13,721 nt of DNA, taken from Gamarada debralockiae (lineage: Eukaryota; Ascomycota; Leotiomycetes; Helotiales; Hyphodiscaceae). Below are positions 1 through 9,700 of this stretch, one piece after another. Each line of letters starts with the position of its first letter. Position 1 is the first letter of the stretch. A model generated the notes under the pieces. It was not told the origin of the DNA. It saw nothing but the letters and a program-made list of their open reading frames with translations, and did not search any database. A program made the translations under genes and the position numbers. The stretch covers positions 1-13,721 of the forward strand of contig NXFV01000440.1 of the NCBI GenBank assembly GCA_002803225.1, written 5' to 3'.

Positions 1-240
1 TAATGATATCTAAGTACTACTCCAGCTGCGAAGGCCATTTATCCCCCGCTAATACGTGATGAAACTAGCTAAGCGAGGTTCTTACAATTGTAAGACCCAC
101 TAAAAACCTGAAAAGTAAGGCAACAACAACCTTCCCAACACATTTCCCTGCCACAGTATAATTATTAATAAAACTAAAATCTAGTTTAAAAACAGTAAAT
201 ATAATATTTAGGTTAGGGAATCGCGAAACTCGGCCCTTAA
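1..240. other. Less-mutated margin of the AT block
   Basis: This stretch keeps many CA and TG steps, for example a CAACAACAA run near 121-130 and several C-rich patches, unlike the sequence after about 240. It is either a flank that was never duplicated or a younger insertion. A perfect 14-bp palindrome, CTTACAATTGTAAG, lies at 81-94. The 10-mer GCGAGGTTCT at 73-82 recurs at 871-880 inside mutated DNA. I see no open frame of useful length, no tRNA cloverleaf and no terminal repeat that can be paired within the window. Confidence 0.5.
81..94. repeat. 14-bp perfect palindrome
   Basis: CTTACAATTGTAAG equals its own reverse complement. It lies in the less-mutated margin and could be part of an element end or simply chance. 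No function is assigned. Confidence 0.4.
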
Positions 241-1080
241 CTCTAAGTCTTACTTTTGCTAATCTTTCTTAGCTTAACAATCTATTTGTCTAATTAGATA
301 TCTTTAATTAAATCCTAAAATCGATTTTAGGCCTACCTATTATCTATATCTCCCTGCTTATAACTCCCTATACTTGTATTATATTAGTAAGGCTAGTTTG
401 CTGTACTTAAGGCTGTAATAGTTAGCGACGGCCTTAGCGCTAGATATTAGTACCCCTAAGGATCTTAACCTACTAGTAGTTAGACAGGATAATAGTAAGA
501 GTTATTAATCGCAAGATCAGATAGTGGGTTTATAGTGGGGAGGGTAAGTGCAACACTAATTGAAAGCTTGTTTGGATAGCTTTAATACTAAATTATAATA
601 AGATTAATAGATAAGTAATAAAAATACATACTAGTAGTTAAGGAACCCGCGGTATAATAGGCCTAAGGATTATAATATCTATTATAATATTTATTGCTCT
701 CTTTTACACTATTACTGTGCTTATAATAATGAGAATATTTTGAGCTACTATAATATATATATTTCCTATCCTCGCCCCTTATTAGGTTCTTATTCTTTAT
801 ATTATAATATCGGAACTTATAATAAAGGAACTATCTTGTGATCTAGTTTAGGTAGTCTTTAGTCGGAGTAGCGAGGTTCTAATACTAGCTAGTATAAGGG
901 TTACTAGATTATATAATATATACTATTACTTTATCTTTAGACTTTTTAATAATATCACTTTAATTATAAGATAGCTTCTACTAGTTATTCTTAAGGTACT
1001 GCTTATTAGATATTAACTACTTATAGATATAATCTATTTTTTTTATAACTCAAAAAATATATTAGTTTAACTTCCTTCTA
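241..1080. other. No gene seen
   Basis: This is AT-rich, RIP-like DNA with stops in all six frames at a density that does not single out any frame. A small patch near 530-585 keeps a few TG and CA steps. No RNA gene, terminal repeat or recognisable domain is visible. The plus frame that opens at 1081 may extend back to about 960, but there it has as many stops as its alternatives. Confidence 0.5.
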
Positions 1081-4010
1081 AAGGTAAGTCTAGAGTAAGG
1101 TAGTATTATAGGGAATTATAGGGATTATAAGCAAGCAAACTTACGGCTATTATAGTATAAGTATCTAGACTTATATTAAGACACTTGAGAAGATTATCCT
1201 TTATTTAACTTATAGCTAAAGGTTTAGGGGTAGTTATACTATAGATTAAGATTTAGGGAAATAAAGTCCCTAGGTATATATTATAGGAGAGAAGAAATAA
1301 GATATTCTTTGTTTTAGCGTTCAATTCTATAGTAAGATATACTAATAAAATAATATTAGGATAGAGTAAGTACTTATATCTAAGGATATATAGAGAAAGG
1401 AGTTCTTAATAGCTAGGTCAGAACGACTAATAGAATACTATAGTTAACTTTATAAATACACTAGCAGTTATATATATGGCTCTAATATATTATTATATCT
1501 AATTAGCTTATATTTATATTATCCTCCGCAGCTTAGTTAGTTATAAGAGTTTCTTTGCCTTTTACTTTATAGTCTCTAAATATCTACGGGATAAGTAAAA
1601 CTAGTAGCCTTATAGAGACAATTATATATTACTCTTACTAGTAAAAGTAATTATAGCCTTTACTTATTACTTGTTTAGAGAGGCAAGAGAACTATAGTTT
1701 ATATAATATAGAAATTATAAAGAAAAATTAAATTAGGATTATACTATTTAAACTATACGTCTAAGCCCTCGAGTTATAAAGGTTCTTAAATATAAACTTA
1801 CCTATTATACGAACTAGACCTAAGTTATATTATTATAAAGTAATAGTTTATTTAGTGAGGATAAAGTCTATAGAGAAGGTACTTTATTTGTTTATTCTAT
1901 ATAAAGACTACTAATCTTATAATTCTTATTAAAGGAAGTATTTAATTTAAGGAAAAAGTAGAGAGGTTCAGTATTAGGCTGCTTAAGGCACTATCCTTTG
2001 TATATATCTTAAGTAGTCTTATATAAGTTTTGTACTTTCCCTAGTATCTTATTTTATAATAACTATACACTTTTCCTAGGATTACTTAAACCTCTTACCC
2101 TTAAGTAGTATAAGTAGGGTATTTAACTCTAGTTATCTCCTTTCTATTAGCTTTTAACTTTTATTTTAGATAATTTTATAGGTTTACTATACTAGGTACT
2201 TATATAAAACAGGCGACTGAATACTGCCTAAACTCTTATTATCCTTGATTTTGGTGGGGTTAGACTTATTATATAGATATAGGTCTTATTCACGGCCGTC
2301 TACCTATAAAGTAAGTAATATAAGGAAAATTAAGGAAGAAAGACTTACTAGATAATAAGTACTATTTACTTATACCTAGTTTAGACAATTAAAAGTAAGC
2401 TAATACTTATATTTATACTTATAGTACCTGCCTAATTTAGATATTTTAGATAGTAATTTGTATAAGGAGACAAGTCAAATAATAATTAATATTAAACGAA
2501 AACTCATAGGTTATAGTAGTATACTTATACTCTTATAGACTCTCGACTAGATAATAGCTCTCCTAGAGCTTACGAATTCATTTAATAGAATAGTATCTCA
2601 TAAGTACTAATAATTTAGAATAGGTAGATAAAAAAAGGGCAGTAATAAGCCACTAACTAGCTATTCTGTATTTATATATCTTACTAAGTATATTTCTAAA
2701 TCTCCTTAGTATAATTTAAAAGCCTTAAAATCAAATTTATAAAGCTAAAGATATATTTTAACTGCCTTAAGAGTATATTTTTAATCTCCTTAGATTAATT
2801 TTTATTACTTATTTCTTACTATATTAAGTCTATTAACTACTTTATCTTAGGAGAGTATCTTAATACTCTTTATCTCTAGTAAAAGAGACCTAATCTTTAT
2901 ATAAGAGGCTTTAGATTTATCCAAAGGATTATACTATAATAACCTTCTTATAGTATTACACAGCATGCCCCTTATAGAGCATAAAAACGCCTTAAAGATA
3001 CTCTTACTAATTAAGATAAAGGATCTTACTTAAAATAAATTAAAGGAGATAAGGAGGGCAATTAATAGAAGTATTAAGAGCTAGAATCTAGACTTATATT
3101 ATTATAAAGTACTACTTAATCCTGGTTATACTATAAACACTATAAATACCTTAGATTAGTTCTTCTGTTATTATATACCTATAAAACCTAAAGTAATTCT
3201 TTAATTAATATCGAAAGTTGTTTTATATAAAGTTAGGACTTTATTATTATCTCTATCTCTAGTTTTAAAACTAATTACTATTTTTAATACTTTAGAATTA
3301 TATAATTAAATCAATAGCTTTATCAAGTACTAGAATAAGAATATATAGTTAAAGGCTACAAAATAAGTACTAAAGAAGGGAATACTATAGGAAAGAGGCC
3401 AAAGGAAGAGATAGTAAGGTTAGTAGTACTTTAATATAAAAATGTATATCGCTAATATTAAGTAAAGAGAGTAATTAATAAGAAGGTCATATCTAAATAA
3501 TAATTAATAATAAAATCCCTAGATTAAGACAACTTATAATAACTACAAATACTAGACATAGCTTATCTATCTTATATAGAGGATCTTCTATAATAAGCAG
3601 ATAGTATCAATTAGGTATAAGCTTTACTTATAATAACCTCTCTATACCTAGAACTATTAAACGTTTAGCCCTATAAAGACTTACTATTACTAACAATAGT
3701 ATAGTATATTACTATATAGATAGACTACCTTATAGAATACTATACTCTTTACACTAGCTCTATAGGACCTATATCTTAGCTATTTTATTACTAGGCCTAA
3801 TAAAGTAAGTCCTAGTATTTATAAATTATTGTTTTTAGCTTATAGTTATAATAGATTTTAACTTAGAGATAGAGGAGGAGTAATAGCAGCTAGAACTATA
3901 AATATAGTAATAGCAAGAATAATAGCAGTAGCTCGGAATATAAGTATAGTAACAGCAAAAAGAGTAGTAGCGTAGACTATAGTAGCAGGACTTCTTTAAT
4001 AAAGATATAA
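1081..4010 (+). pseudogene. RIP-degenerate relic ORF, function unknown
   Basis: One plus-strand frame (codons starting at 1081, 1084 and so on) is clearly the least interrupted from about 1081 to 3500, with long stop-free runs such as 1801-1860, 2461-2520 and 2941-3000. The remaining stops are TAA, TAG or an occasional TGA. TAA and TAG could derive from CAA, CAG or TGG by RIP, and TGA from CGA if C-to-T changes also hit CpG. From about 3500 the better frame shifts (codons starting at 3504) and runs to a TAA at 4008-4010, through a Ser/Asn-rich low-complexity tail. The switch could be a lost intron or an indel. The inferred product is large (over 900 residues), rich in Leu, Lys and Gln, with a basic Arg/Lys-Gln stretch around 3370-3420. 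I recognise no transposase triad, reverse transcriptase, recombinase or other domain. No start codon is convincing. It may be a transposon gene, since RIP requires duplication, but this is inference. Confidence 0.4.
3879..3989 (+). repeat. Low-complexity AGT/AAT/AGC triplet tract
   Basis: The tract is built of AGT, AAT, AAC, AGC and AAG triplets and contains two related blocks around 3894-3914 and 3936-3959 (pattern TATAAATATAGTAATAGCAA against TATAAGTATAGTAACAGCAA). In the frame ending at TAA 4008-4010 it reads as Ser/Asn/Lys/Tyr-rich sequence with a single TAG at 3891-3893. It would be the disordered C-terminal tail of the relic ORF. A second frame is nearly as open and would give Ala/Thr-rich sequence, so the frame is not certain. 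Confidence 0.5.
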
Positions 4011-4129
4011 AGAATAAATAGGATATTAAAGACTTTAGTATATATCTATTGTTTTAATAGCCTAATATTATTACTATAGCAGTTACTTTCTCTAACGTTA
4101 GAACGCTTTCACCGCTTACAAAATACCTT

Positions 4130-4153
4130 ATTATCCGCAAACCGGGAAATTAG
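4130..4153 (+). repeat. Left terminal inverted repeat
   Basis: This 24-bp arm pairs with 4831-4854 in inverted orientation, with mismatches at the third and twenty-first bases. The shared core is ATCCGCAAACCGGGAAA. It runs directly into the first TAGTCAA heptamer at 4151. Confidence 0.8.
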
Positions 4154-4196
4154 TCAAAAAAATCACTAATCGCTAATGTTATTAAAGTAGTTAAAA

Positions 4197-4274
4197 ACTA
4201 GTCAAAAACTAGTCAATAGCATCAAAAAAAAGATCGATTGTAATTTTGACACTATTGACTAGTTTTTGACTAGT
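4197..4274. repeat. Perfect 23-bp hairpin in the MITE
   Basis: The arm at 4197-4219 is exactly the reverse complement of 4252-4274, with a 32-base A-rich loop between. Each arm contains two TAGTCAA heptamers ten to eleven bases apart, one helical turn, as expected for paired protein-binding sites. It could extrude as a cruciform. Whether a transposase binds here is inference. Confidence 0.7.
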
Positions 4275-4385
4275 CTTTGACGTTAGTATAAACTATATAA
4301 TTACTATTGGCTAGTCAAAGACTATTGCTAATTAGTCAAAGACTAGTCATTAACACTATATATATACAATTGACGATTCGGGTGT

Positions 4386-4395
4386 ATCACGTGAT
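4386..4395. repeat. ATCACGTGAT palindrome with E-box core
   Basis: A perfect 10-bp palindrome with CACGTG at its centre lies inside the MITE. CACGTG is the known core site of fungal bHLH factors. In a non-coding element this may be chance, but the site is intact and could act as a binding site where copies land near genes. Confidence 0.35.
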
Positions 4396-4565
4396 TAAAC
4401 ACATGGTTTCGGATCGGAATTATAATTATCCTTTGATGTTCCTTGAATTATTTAGACTTGGTAGCTATATCAATTAATAGGGCGTAATACTAATAATTAA
4501 TAAACTTCAAAATCAATCGATTTAGCGAAATTATATACGCGCGCATATCAGGCGCAATTATCATA

Positions 4566-4615
4566 TGTTGTTATATGGTGTTGTGCTGTATTGTGTTGTA
4601 TTGTGTTGTGTTGTA
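4566..4615 (+). repeat. Imperfect TGTTG-type microsatellite
   Basis: About 50 bases are made of TTGTG, TTGTA and TTGTT units. It is rich in TG steps, which would be prime RIP targets, and none appears converted. This is the clearest local sign that the element has not gone through RIP. Confidence 0.7.
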
Positions 4616-4640
4616 ATATAATTAAGTCGTATCAAAGGCT

Positions 4641-4671
4641 AGGGTGCGCCCGGTTTTGATAGGGTGTGCCC
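4641..4671 (+). repeat. Direct repeat AGGGTGYGCCC, 20-bp spacing
   Basis: AGGGTGCGCCC at 4641-4651 and AGGGTGTGCCC at 4661-4671 differ by one C-to-T change. The start-to-start distance of 20 bp is two helical turns. They lie in the MITE and are its most GC-rich part. Confidence 0.55.
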
Positions 4672-4830
4672 AGGACACTCGAATACTTTGAAAAACATCG
4701 GTTCGTATACAAAATTAAGTATTGGTCAATATATAGTCAAAATTTTTTTAGTGGGTAGTCAATGCCCCTAAAAAAGAGGACCTCCGCAAAAAATATTTTG
4801 ACCCTATTAACTAGTCTTTGACTACAACTG

Positions 4831-4854
4831 CTATTTTCCCGGTTTGCGGATGAT
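4831..4854 (-). repeat. Right terminal inverted repeat
   Basis: This is the inverted partner of 4130-4153. Just inside it a roughly 9-base insertion relative to the left end separates the repeat from TTGACTA at 4818-4824. Allowing for it, the inverted similarity continues inward for about another ten bases. Confidence 0.8.
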
Positions 4855-4855
4855 C

Positions 4856-5172
4856 TCGTTTCTTATATAAACCTTACTACTATTACTAACTATAAAGCTA
4901 CTTATAATAATAAAAATAATATACTTCTCCTTACTAGTCAAGTTTAATATAGCTCTTTCTCCTTTAATTAAATTATAATATATTATAGTTCTACTTACCT
5001 TTAGCTAGATATAATTAGTAATATCCCCTTTAATAAAGACTTTATTATATACTTATATCTTTTTGAACTAAATAATATATTACTTTATTATCCTTCTCTT
5101 TGCCTTTATATTAAGCTTCTCTTTAAAAGACTTTATATTTTTAGGTTTTTTCTTGTATTTTCTTATAAGCAT
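4856..5172 (-). pseudogene. Short minus-strand relic ORF
   Basis: On the minus strand an ATG at 5172-5170 opens a frame that runs to the edge of the MITE with only about four stops in 105 codons, all TAA or TAG and so convertible by RIP. The first 30 codons are strikingly Lys/Arg-rich (K, KKK, KAKRR patches), followed by alternating hydrophobic and basic residues. This could be the N-terminus of a DNA-binding protein or transposase, but no named domain is recognised. The frame continues into the right terminal repeat of the MITE and stops there, so the element may have truncated the 3' end. It is opposite in strand to all the other relic frames. Confidence 0.35.
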
Positions 5173-5821
5173 TATTCAAGGATACTAGGGAGCTAATTAT
5201 AAGGTATATCGATACAAAGCCTTATGCTAAACTAACTAGTGTAGCAAAAGGAGGACAGCTATTATTAGTAAAGGATATAATTAAAGGAGTATAAGGATTA
5301 TAATAGCTACTAAATTCCTTAGAATTATTATAAGAAAATTATATATTATAAATATCGATTAGCTATACCTATAGTAGTAACAGCGAGCTTAATTATACAC
5401 TATTAGATTAGTAGCTAAGTTACTAAGGGTCTTAGGCAATATATATACTTTAGTATATATATATATAATTAAAGATAAGAAAAAACGGTTCTCTTTGAGC
5501 TGTAATTTACTAAGCTTAGGCTAGTACAAAATTTCTCTTAACAGTCTACCTTAGCCTTAGCATTAGACAAGATAAGACTAAACATTATTATAATACTATC
5601 TGCCTTAAAAAGAGCGACAAATAATAAAGATATAGTAAGTACTCTTAAAATAAATATATTCTAGTAAAGAATCGAAAGATAACCTATTGTCTTCCTAGTG
5701 AACTTTTGTAGTATACTACTAATATACTTTATAAGTACCTCCTAAGCATAACTCTATTATCTCAAAAATCGAAATAGTAATCTTAAGTTATATAGTAGAT
5801 CCTCTATAATACTTTATCTAC
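5173..5821. other. No gene seen
   Basis: This is RIP-like AT-rich DNA. It includes a short TA dinucleotide run near 5452-5467 and a few unmutated patches such as the one near 5238-5260. No frame stands out on either strand, and no repeat pair or RNA gene is visible. Confidence 0.4.
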
Positions 5822-6300
5822 TAAGGCCGCTAATAAGCTTGTCCAAACAATAGACTTATACAAAAATAATTAGCTATATAAGATTAAAGCTATTAAATAT
5901 ATTATTACAAAGATATAAAGGAAGAGAAAGGGAGATAATAAGATATTAGAATAGCTACTATACTTTTTCACAAAATCCTTACGCTAAAGCTTAGCTATAT
6001 ATAGCTTAATAGCTTACTATATTCTAATAGCTATTTTATTAAAGAGATAAGATACTTAAGGTAAATACACATTAATAAGTACTTAGTATTAGAAGGTAAT
6101 AAATATAGAGTATATAATACAGAAGAGTCTTTTTGAGAATCTCTCTAGTCACTTGATAATCGTTTTTGTCTTACTTATAATTATAAGGTCCTTAAGTTAA
6201 AATTTTACTTTAACTTTAAACTAAACTTATAGTCTTCTTTAAGGTTAAGAATATTAGCGAATTAAGAGTTTACAAGAATTAAGGGTCTAAATAGTAGCTA
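5822..6300 (+). pseudogene. RIP-degenerate ORF fragment
   Basis: The plus frame with codons starting at 5822 is well open from about 5942 to 6240, with no stop at all in 5942-6000, then drifts into stops near 6240-6300. It reads as mixed hydrophobic and charged sequence with no domain I recognise. From 6301 the open frame is a different one, so this may be an upstream exon or frameshifted part of the long relic that follows. Confidence 0.3.
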
Positions 6301-9264
6301 TATCCTCTCGCTTATAATATAAGCCTACCTAGAATTAATATAATATACTAGTATATATCTCAAATCTCTAGAACTAAACTCTACCCTTCCCTTATACTTT
6401 GTCTTATAGTTAAGCTAAATAAGATAATAGCCTAATCCCCTAGCTTATATTAGTCTTCTGCAATTAGAATTATATCTAATTATACTATTATTATTAAATT
6501 ATTAGATTTATAGTATAGTATAGTTAAAAAGGATTATATATAAGATCTACTCTAATAGGATTAATAAGATATAAGTATAAGATAAGTTAGTAGCTATTAA
6601 AATCTTAGCTTTAGTCTATTAAGAAGTCGAGTTCTAGAGTATATTATAGTTAAAAGAGAAAGTAGCTAACTAGCTATTATTAAATTAAAAGCTTTAAGAT
6701 TAGCTATAATAATTTAATAAAAAATAAGAGCGAAAGATAGTAATATAAATAATCCCTTTTTTATATCCTATAGAGATAATCCTAATTAAAATAAATAGGT
6801 TAATCTTAAATTTAAGAAATACTTAATACTAGAGTAGTATAGTTTTATACACCTTAAAATAGATTTTTAGACTTACTTAAGATATTTTACTAGCTCTAAT
6901 CTTCATTTCATATAACTATCCAAGGGTTTTTAGCCCTACTTAGTATATTTAGACCTTTAAATATCTATTATACTACTGAAGCCTATCCCTCTATATGCCT
7001 TATAGTTAATTAAAGATAGTACTTAAAGATATATTTATAAGATTAAGGTAATTTAGTTAATTTAGTCCCTAGATCTTATATTTTGTTTTAAAAAATAGTA
7101 TATAATACTTTATACTTTAGCGAACTAGGACTAAAGGTATAAGAGAAGCTATAGAATAAGGTAATTTATTACCTTACTATATACTCTAGCTTACTACCTT
7201 ATCTTCTTTAAGATATATACTCTTATCTATAGTATAAGGCAATTAATAGTCTGTTCTTAAGTATATAAACCAACTAGTTCCTAATATAGAGGTTCGCTTA
7301 ATATTAATTAAATAATATACTAGTAGTTAATAGCTTATCTCTTTAGCTATTTAACTATTAGTTCTTTATATTAGTAAGAGGAGATAGCTTAAGAAGTTCT
7401 TAAGACTTTATACAATTTTAATAATATTAAATTTATTTATAAATTTACTTTTAGTCTAGACTCAACTATTACTATTACTTTATTATTTAACTAATAGAAG
7501 AGTTAGTTAAATACTTTTTTGTATATTCTTTACTAAGATAAAGCTATTAAAAAGCTTTCTTATAATTCCTTACTATCTATAGCTAAGATAATTATAGCTA
7601 TTATTAGATAGAGATAGTTATTACTTACTTTAGAATAGAATAGGACCTAGATCTTTTTAGCTTTAACTTCTTTAATAGCAAATATTTCTATAATTACTAA
7701 AAAACTTAATACTTAGATTTACTTAATATTTAGTACTTTTGTATTTATAGATTAAATAGAATAGTATTTTAGGTATTAGAATAACTCTATTTTAAATTTC
7801 TTTAATATATTATTTAACTTCTATAATAGCCTTATTTAATATATTTAATAGTATATACTACTATTACTTTAAAAGGCAAGTCTTTATCTTTATATAGAGT
7901 TATATATTACTAATACAGATAAGTAGGTATTACTATCTTAATAGCCTTTACTATACTAGATAGTATTAACTATAATATCCTCTAATACCTTATCTAATCC
8001 CTCTAAAGCTCTTTAGTTTTTCCTTAAGCTAATTAAATAATAGCTTAAAGAGTAGTCCTCTAGTATTATACTAGTCCTTTAAAAGTTTTTAATCTTAGAT
8101 ATATACTTTAAGTTAAAAATTATAAGTATAACTAATATAAATTAGCTAAAACCTTTTTTAACTAACTTTTCCTTCTAAGAGAATATTTAAATAAATAGCT
8201 TAAAGGATCTAGTAAAGTTAAATATAAAGTTTATAAGTAGTCTTTACTTTGTAATTTTATCTATAGTCCTTCTTTATAACAGCGAATATATAAATAATAT
8301 TATTAGTCTATAGTTAGATCTCTCTAATAATATTCTAGTATATTTAATTATAAATAGGAAATTAGTAAGTTACTTTATAGATTTTATAAAGGCATATTAA
8401 AATCCCTCTATAATATATACTACTAATATTAAGTAGTATCTTATTCTCCTATAGAATATATATTCTGCTATAGTTATAGGCTTAGCCCTTTAGAAATAGG
8501 GGTTTTAGCCTTATAAGCTATTATAAGTATAAGGTATTATTAATCTAAAGAATAACTTTACTAGTTATAGAAAATTTATAGCTAAGGAAGCCTATCTTCT
8601 ATTAATATTTCTATATCTTATAGACTATAATAGTCAAGAAATACACTAGATAAACTCCTTATAGTCTTTTAATTTATAAGATACTTTAGAAGGAAGAAAG
8701 TAGAGATTAGATAAAGTATAATAATAGGGGAGAAAGTAGGCAGAGATAGAATAAGTAAGTCCTAGTATAGGATTTTTTAAAAGTATTTATTATATAACTT
8801 TTATATTAATTATTAATAAATATTTACCCTATAAAGTCGAGTATCTTTACTCTTTATCTCTAATTAAATATTCTTATATATTCGATCTTAATAAAGAGCT
8901 ATAATTACACTTAACTACCATAAGATATATAGGTCTTATATATAGTACTCCTCTATATATACTAGCGTAGTTACTTTATTCCCTACCTTATAGTAGTCGC
9001 TATAAAGCTAATTAGTAGCACTAGGACTTAACTTTTAGTAACTTATCTAAAGTAGTCTCTTTATTATTAAAATTACTCTTAAATCCTAAAGTCCTAACTA
9101 GCGTCTCCTATTAAGATAGTCTTTATAAAATACTTCTAGATTTAGTAGACTTTTACTAAAGGTCCTAGGAAGCTAATAAAAAGTATATATATTAGGTAAA
9201 AAATACAATAAAATATCGCGAAAGGAAAAGGCTTAAAGCTAGTAATAGTCTTATAAAACGGGTC

Positions 9265-9401
9265 TACTTTAACTATAATAATCGGAAGAAAAAATATAAT
9301 AAGAAACTACTATCTTATTTAAATTATACTAAGTAAGTAGTTAAGATTTTAGGGTTTTTTATCCTAAGCTAATTACTATTAATAGACTATTCTTTTCATA
9401 T
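9265..9401 (+). other. Zn2Cys6 cluster A (relic domain)
   Basis: With TAT/TAC read as RIPed TGT/TGC, the six metal-binding cysteines fall at 9265, 9274, 9295, 9316, 9325 and 9399, giving C-x2-C-x6-C-x6-C-x2-C-x6-C once the intron is removed. This is the canonical fungal binuclear zinc cluster spacing. The basic Asn-Arg-Lys-Lys-Lys before the third Cys matches the family's DNA-contact region, and a CTA before the fourth Cys fits a RIPed CCA for the conserved Pro. No cysteine codon survives intact, so this copy could not fold as it stands. Confidence 0.8.
9333..9385 (+). other. 53-bp intron in zinc cluster A
   Basis: The donor is GTAAGT at 9333-9338, a branch-site-like GCTAAT lies at 9369-9374, and the acceptor is TAG at 9383-9385. 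Length and signals are typical of filamentous fungal introns. Removing it restores the spacing between the fifth and sixth cysteines to six residues and places the split after the second base of a Lys codon. Confidence 0.75.
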
Positions 9402-9563
9402 AATTATAACTACAAACTAAGACTTTTAAACCTATTATTATTAGTAATATTAATAAAAGAGCTAGAAGAATAATAAGAGTAGGCAAACTATTTTTTAAAT
9501 ATCTAAATAATAAAGGATAATTTAAAAGTAGTAGTAGATAGTAATAGCCTTATATAATAGACT

Positions 9564-9700
9564 TGCTCTAACTATAAATCTCGGAAAAGAAGATATAGCA
9601 AGGAACTACTATCCTATAAAAATTATAATAAGTAAGTAATTAACTTATTAAGAATTTATATCTTAGGCTAATTATTATTATTAAATATCTCTAAAAGTAT
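9564..9700 (+). other. Zn2Cys6 cluster B (relic domain)
   Basis: Cysteine codons fall at 9564 (an intact TGC), 9573, 9594, 9615, 9624 and 9698, the other five being TAT. The spacing is again C-x2-C-x6-C-x6-C-x2-C-x6-C after intron removal. The basic Ser-Arg-Lys-Arg-Arg before the third Cys is the classic motif of the family. The domain lies in the same frame as the end of cluster A, 82 codons downstream of it, so both belonged to one polypeptide. Confidence 0.8.
9632..9684 (+). other. 53-bp intron in zinc cluster B
   Basis: The donor GTAAGT is at 9632-9637 and a GCTAAT branch-like site at 9668-9673. The predicted acceptor, placed by equal length and by the cysteine spacing, reads TAA at 9682-9684 rather than TAG, so this splice site looks mutated. 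Position, phase and length are identical to the intron in cluster A. Confidence 0.65.

Larger units (their letters stand above)
4130..4854. mobile_element. Non-autonomous DNA element (MITE-like)
   Basis: The ends form 24-bp terminal inverted repeats matching at 22 of 24 positions (4130-4153 and 4831-4854), with core ATCCGCAAACCGGGAAA. The 725-bp interior has no open frame. It is packed with the heptamer TAGTCAA or its complement (ten exact copies), a perfect 23-bp hairpin, a TGTTG-type microsatellite and an 11-bp direct repeat. This is typical of a non-autonomous inverted-repeat element moved by a transposase encoded elsewhere. Its CA, TG and CG content is normal, in sharp contrast to both flanks, so it probably inserted after the region was RIPed or was too short or too rare to be targeted. 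One end mismatch (T against C before the core) is itself a RIP-type change. I could not identify a target-site duplication, so superfamily (Tc1/mariner-pogo, hAT or other) is undecided and the exact ends may be off by a few bases. Confidence 0.75.
9241..9415 (+). repeat. Tandem domain repeat, copy A
   Basis: This segment aligns without gaps to 9540-9714 at an offset of 299 bases. By eye 43 of the first 60 positions match, and the intron is included. Differences are both RIP-type and other changes, so the duplication is old and is not an assembly artefact. It encodes zinc cluster A and its lead-in. Confidence 0.75.

Noticed and set aside
865..900. T-arm-like GGTTCTAATAC suggesting a tRNA fragment
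   Set aside because: No acceptor, D-arm or anticodon arm could be paired around it.
2221..2340. Ser-Arg-Pro motif resembling the DUF3435 tyrosine-recombinase (Starship captain) core
   Set aside because: Only a few residues resemble it, and I could not find the other catalytic residues (HxxR and Tyr) downstream in the same frame.
3361..3450. Basic Lys/Arg-Gln stretch similar to the C-terminus of pogo/Fot1 transposases
   Set aside because: Low-complexity basic sequence is not diagnostic, and no DDE catalytic domain could be recognised upstream.
4093..4134. Target-site duplication for the MITE
   Set aside because: The bases flanking the two terminal repeats (TTAT left, TGAT right) do not form a matching duplication of any standard length.
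5452..5467. TA-repeat tract as a promoter or origin
   Set aside because: Short TA runs are expected in DNA this rich in TpA; nothing else marks a regulatory site.
8815..8940. Possible C2H2-type finger upstream of the zinc clusters (Tyr/His codons that could be RIPed Cys/His)
   Set aside because: The spacing of the two putative cysteines does not fit, and allowing TAT to mean Cys, His or Tyr makes such a match too easy.
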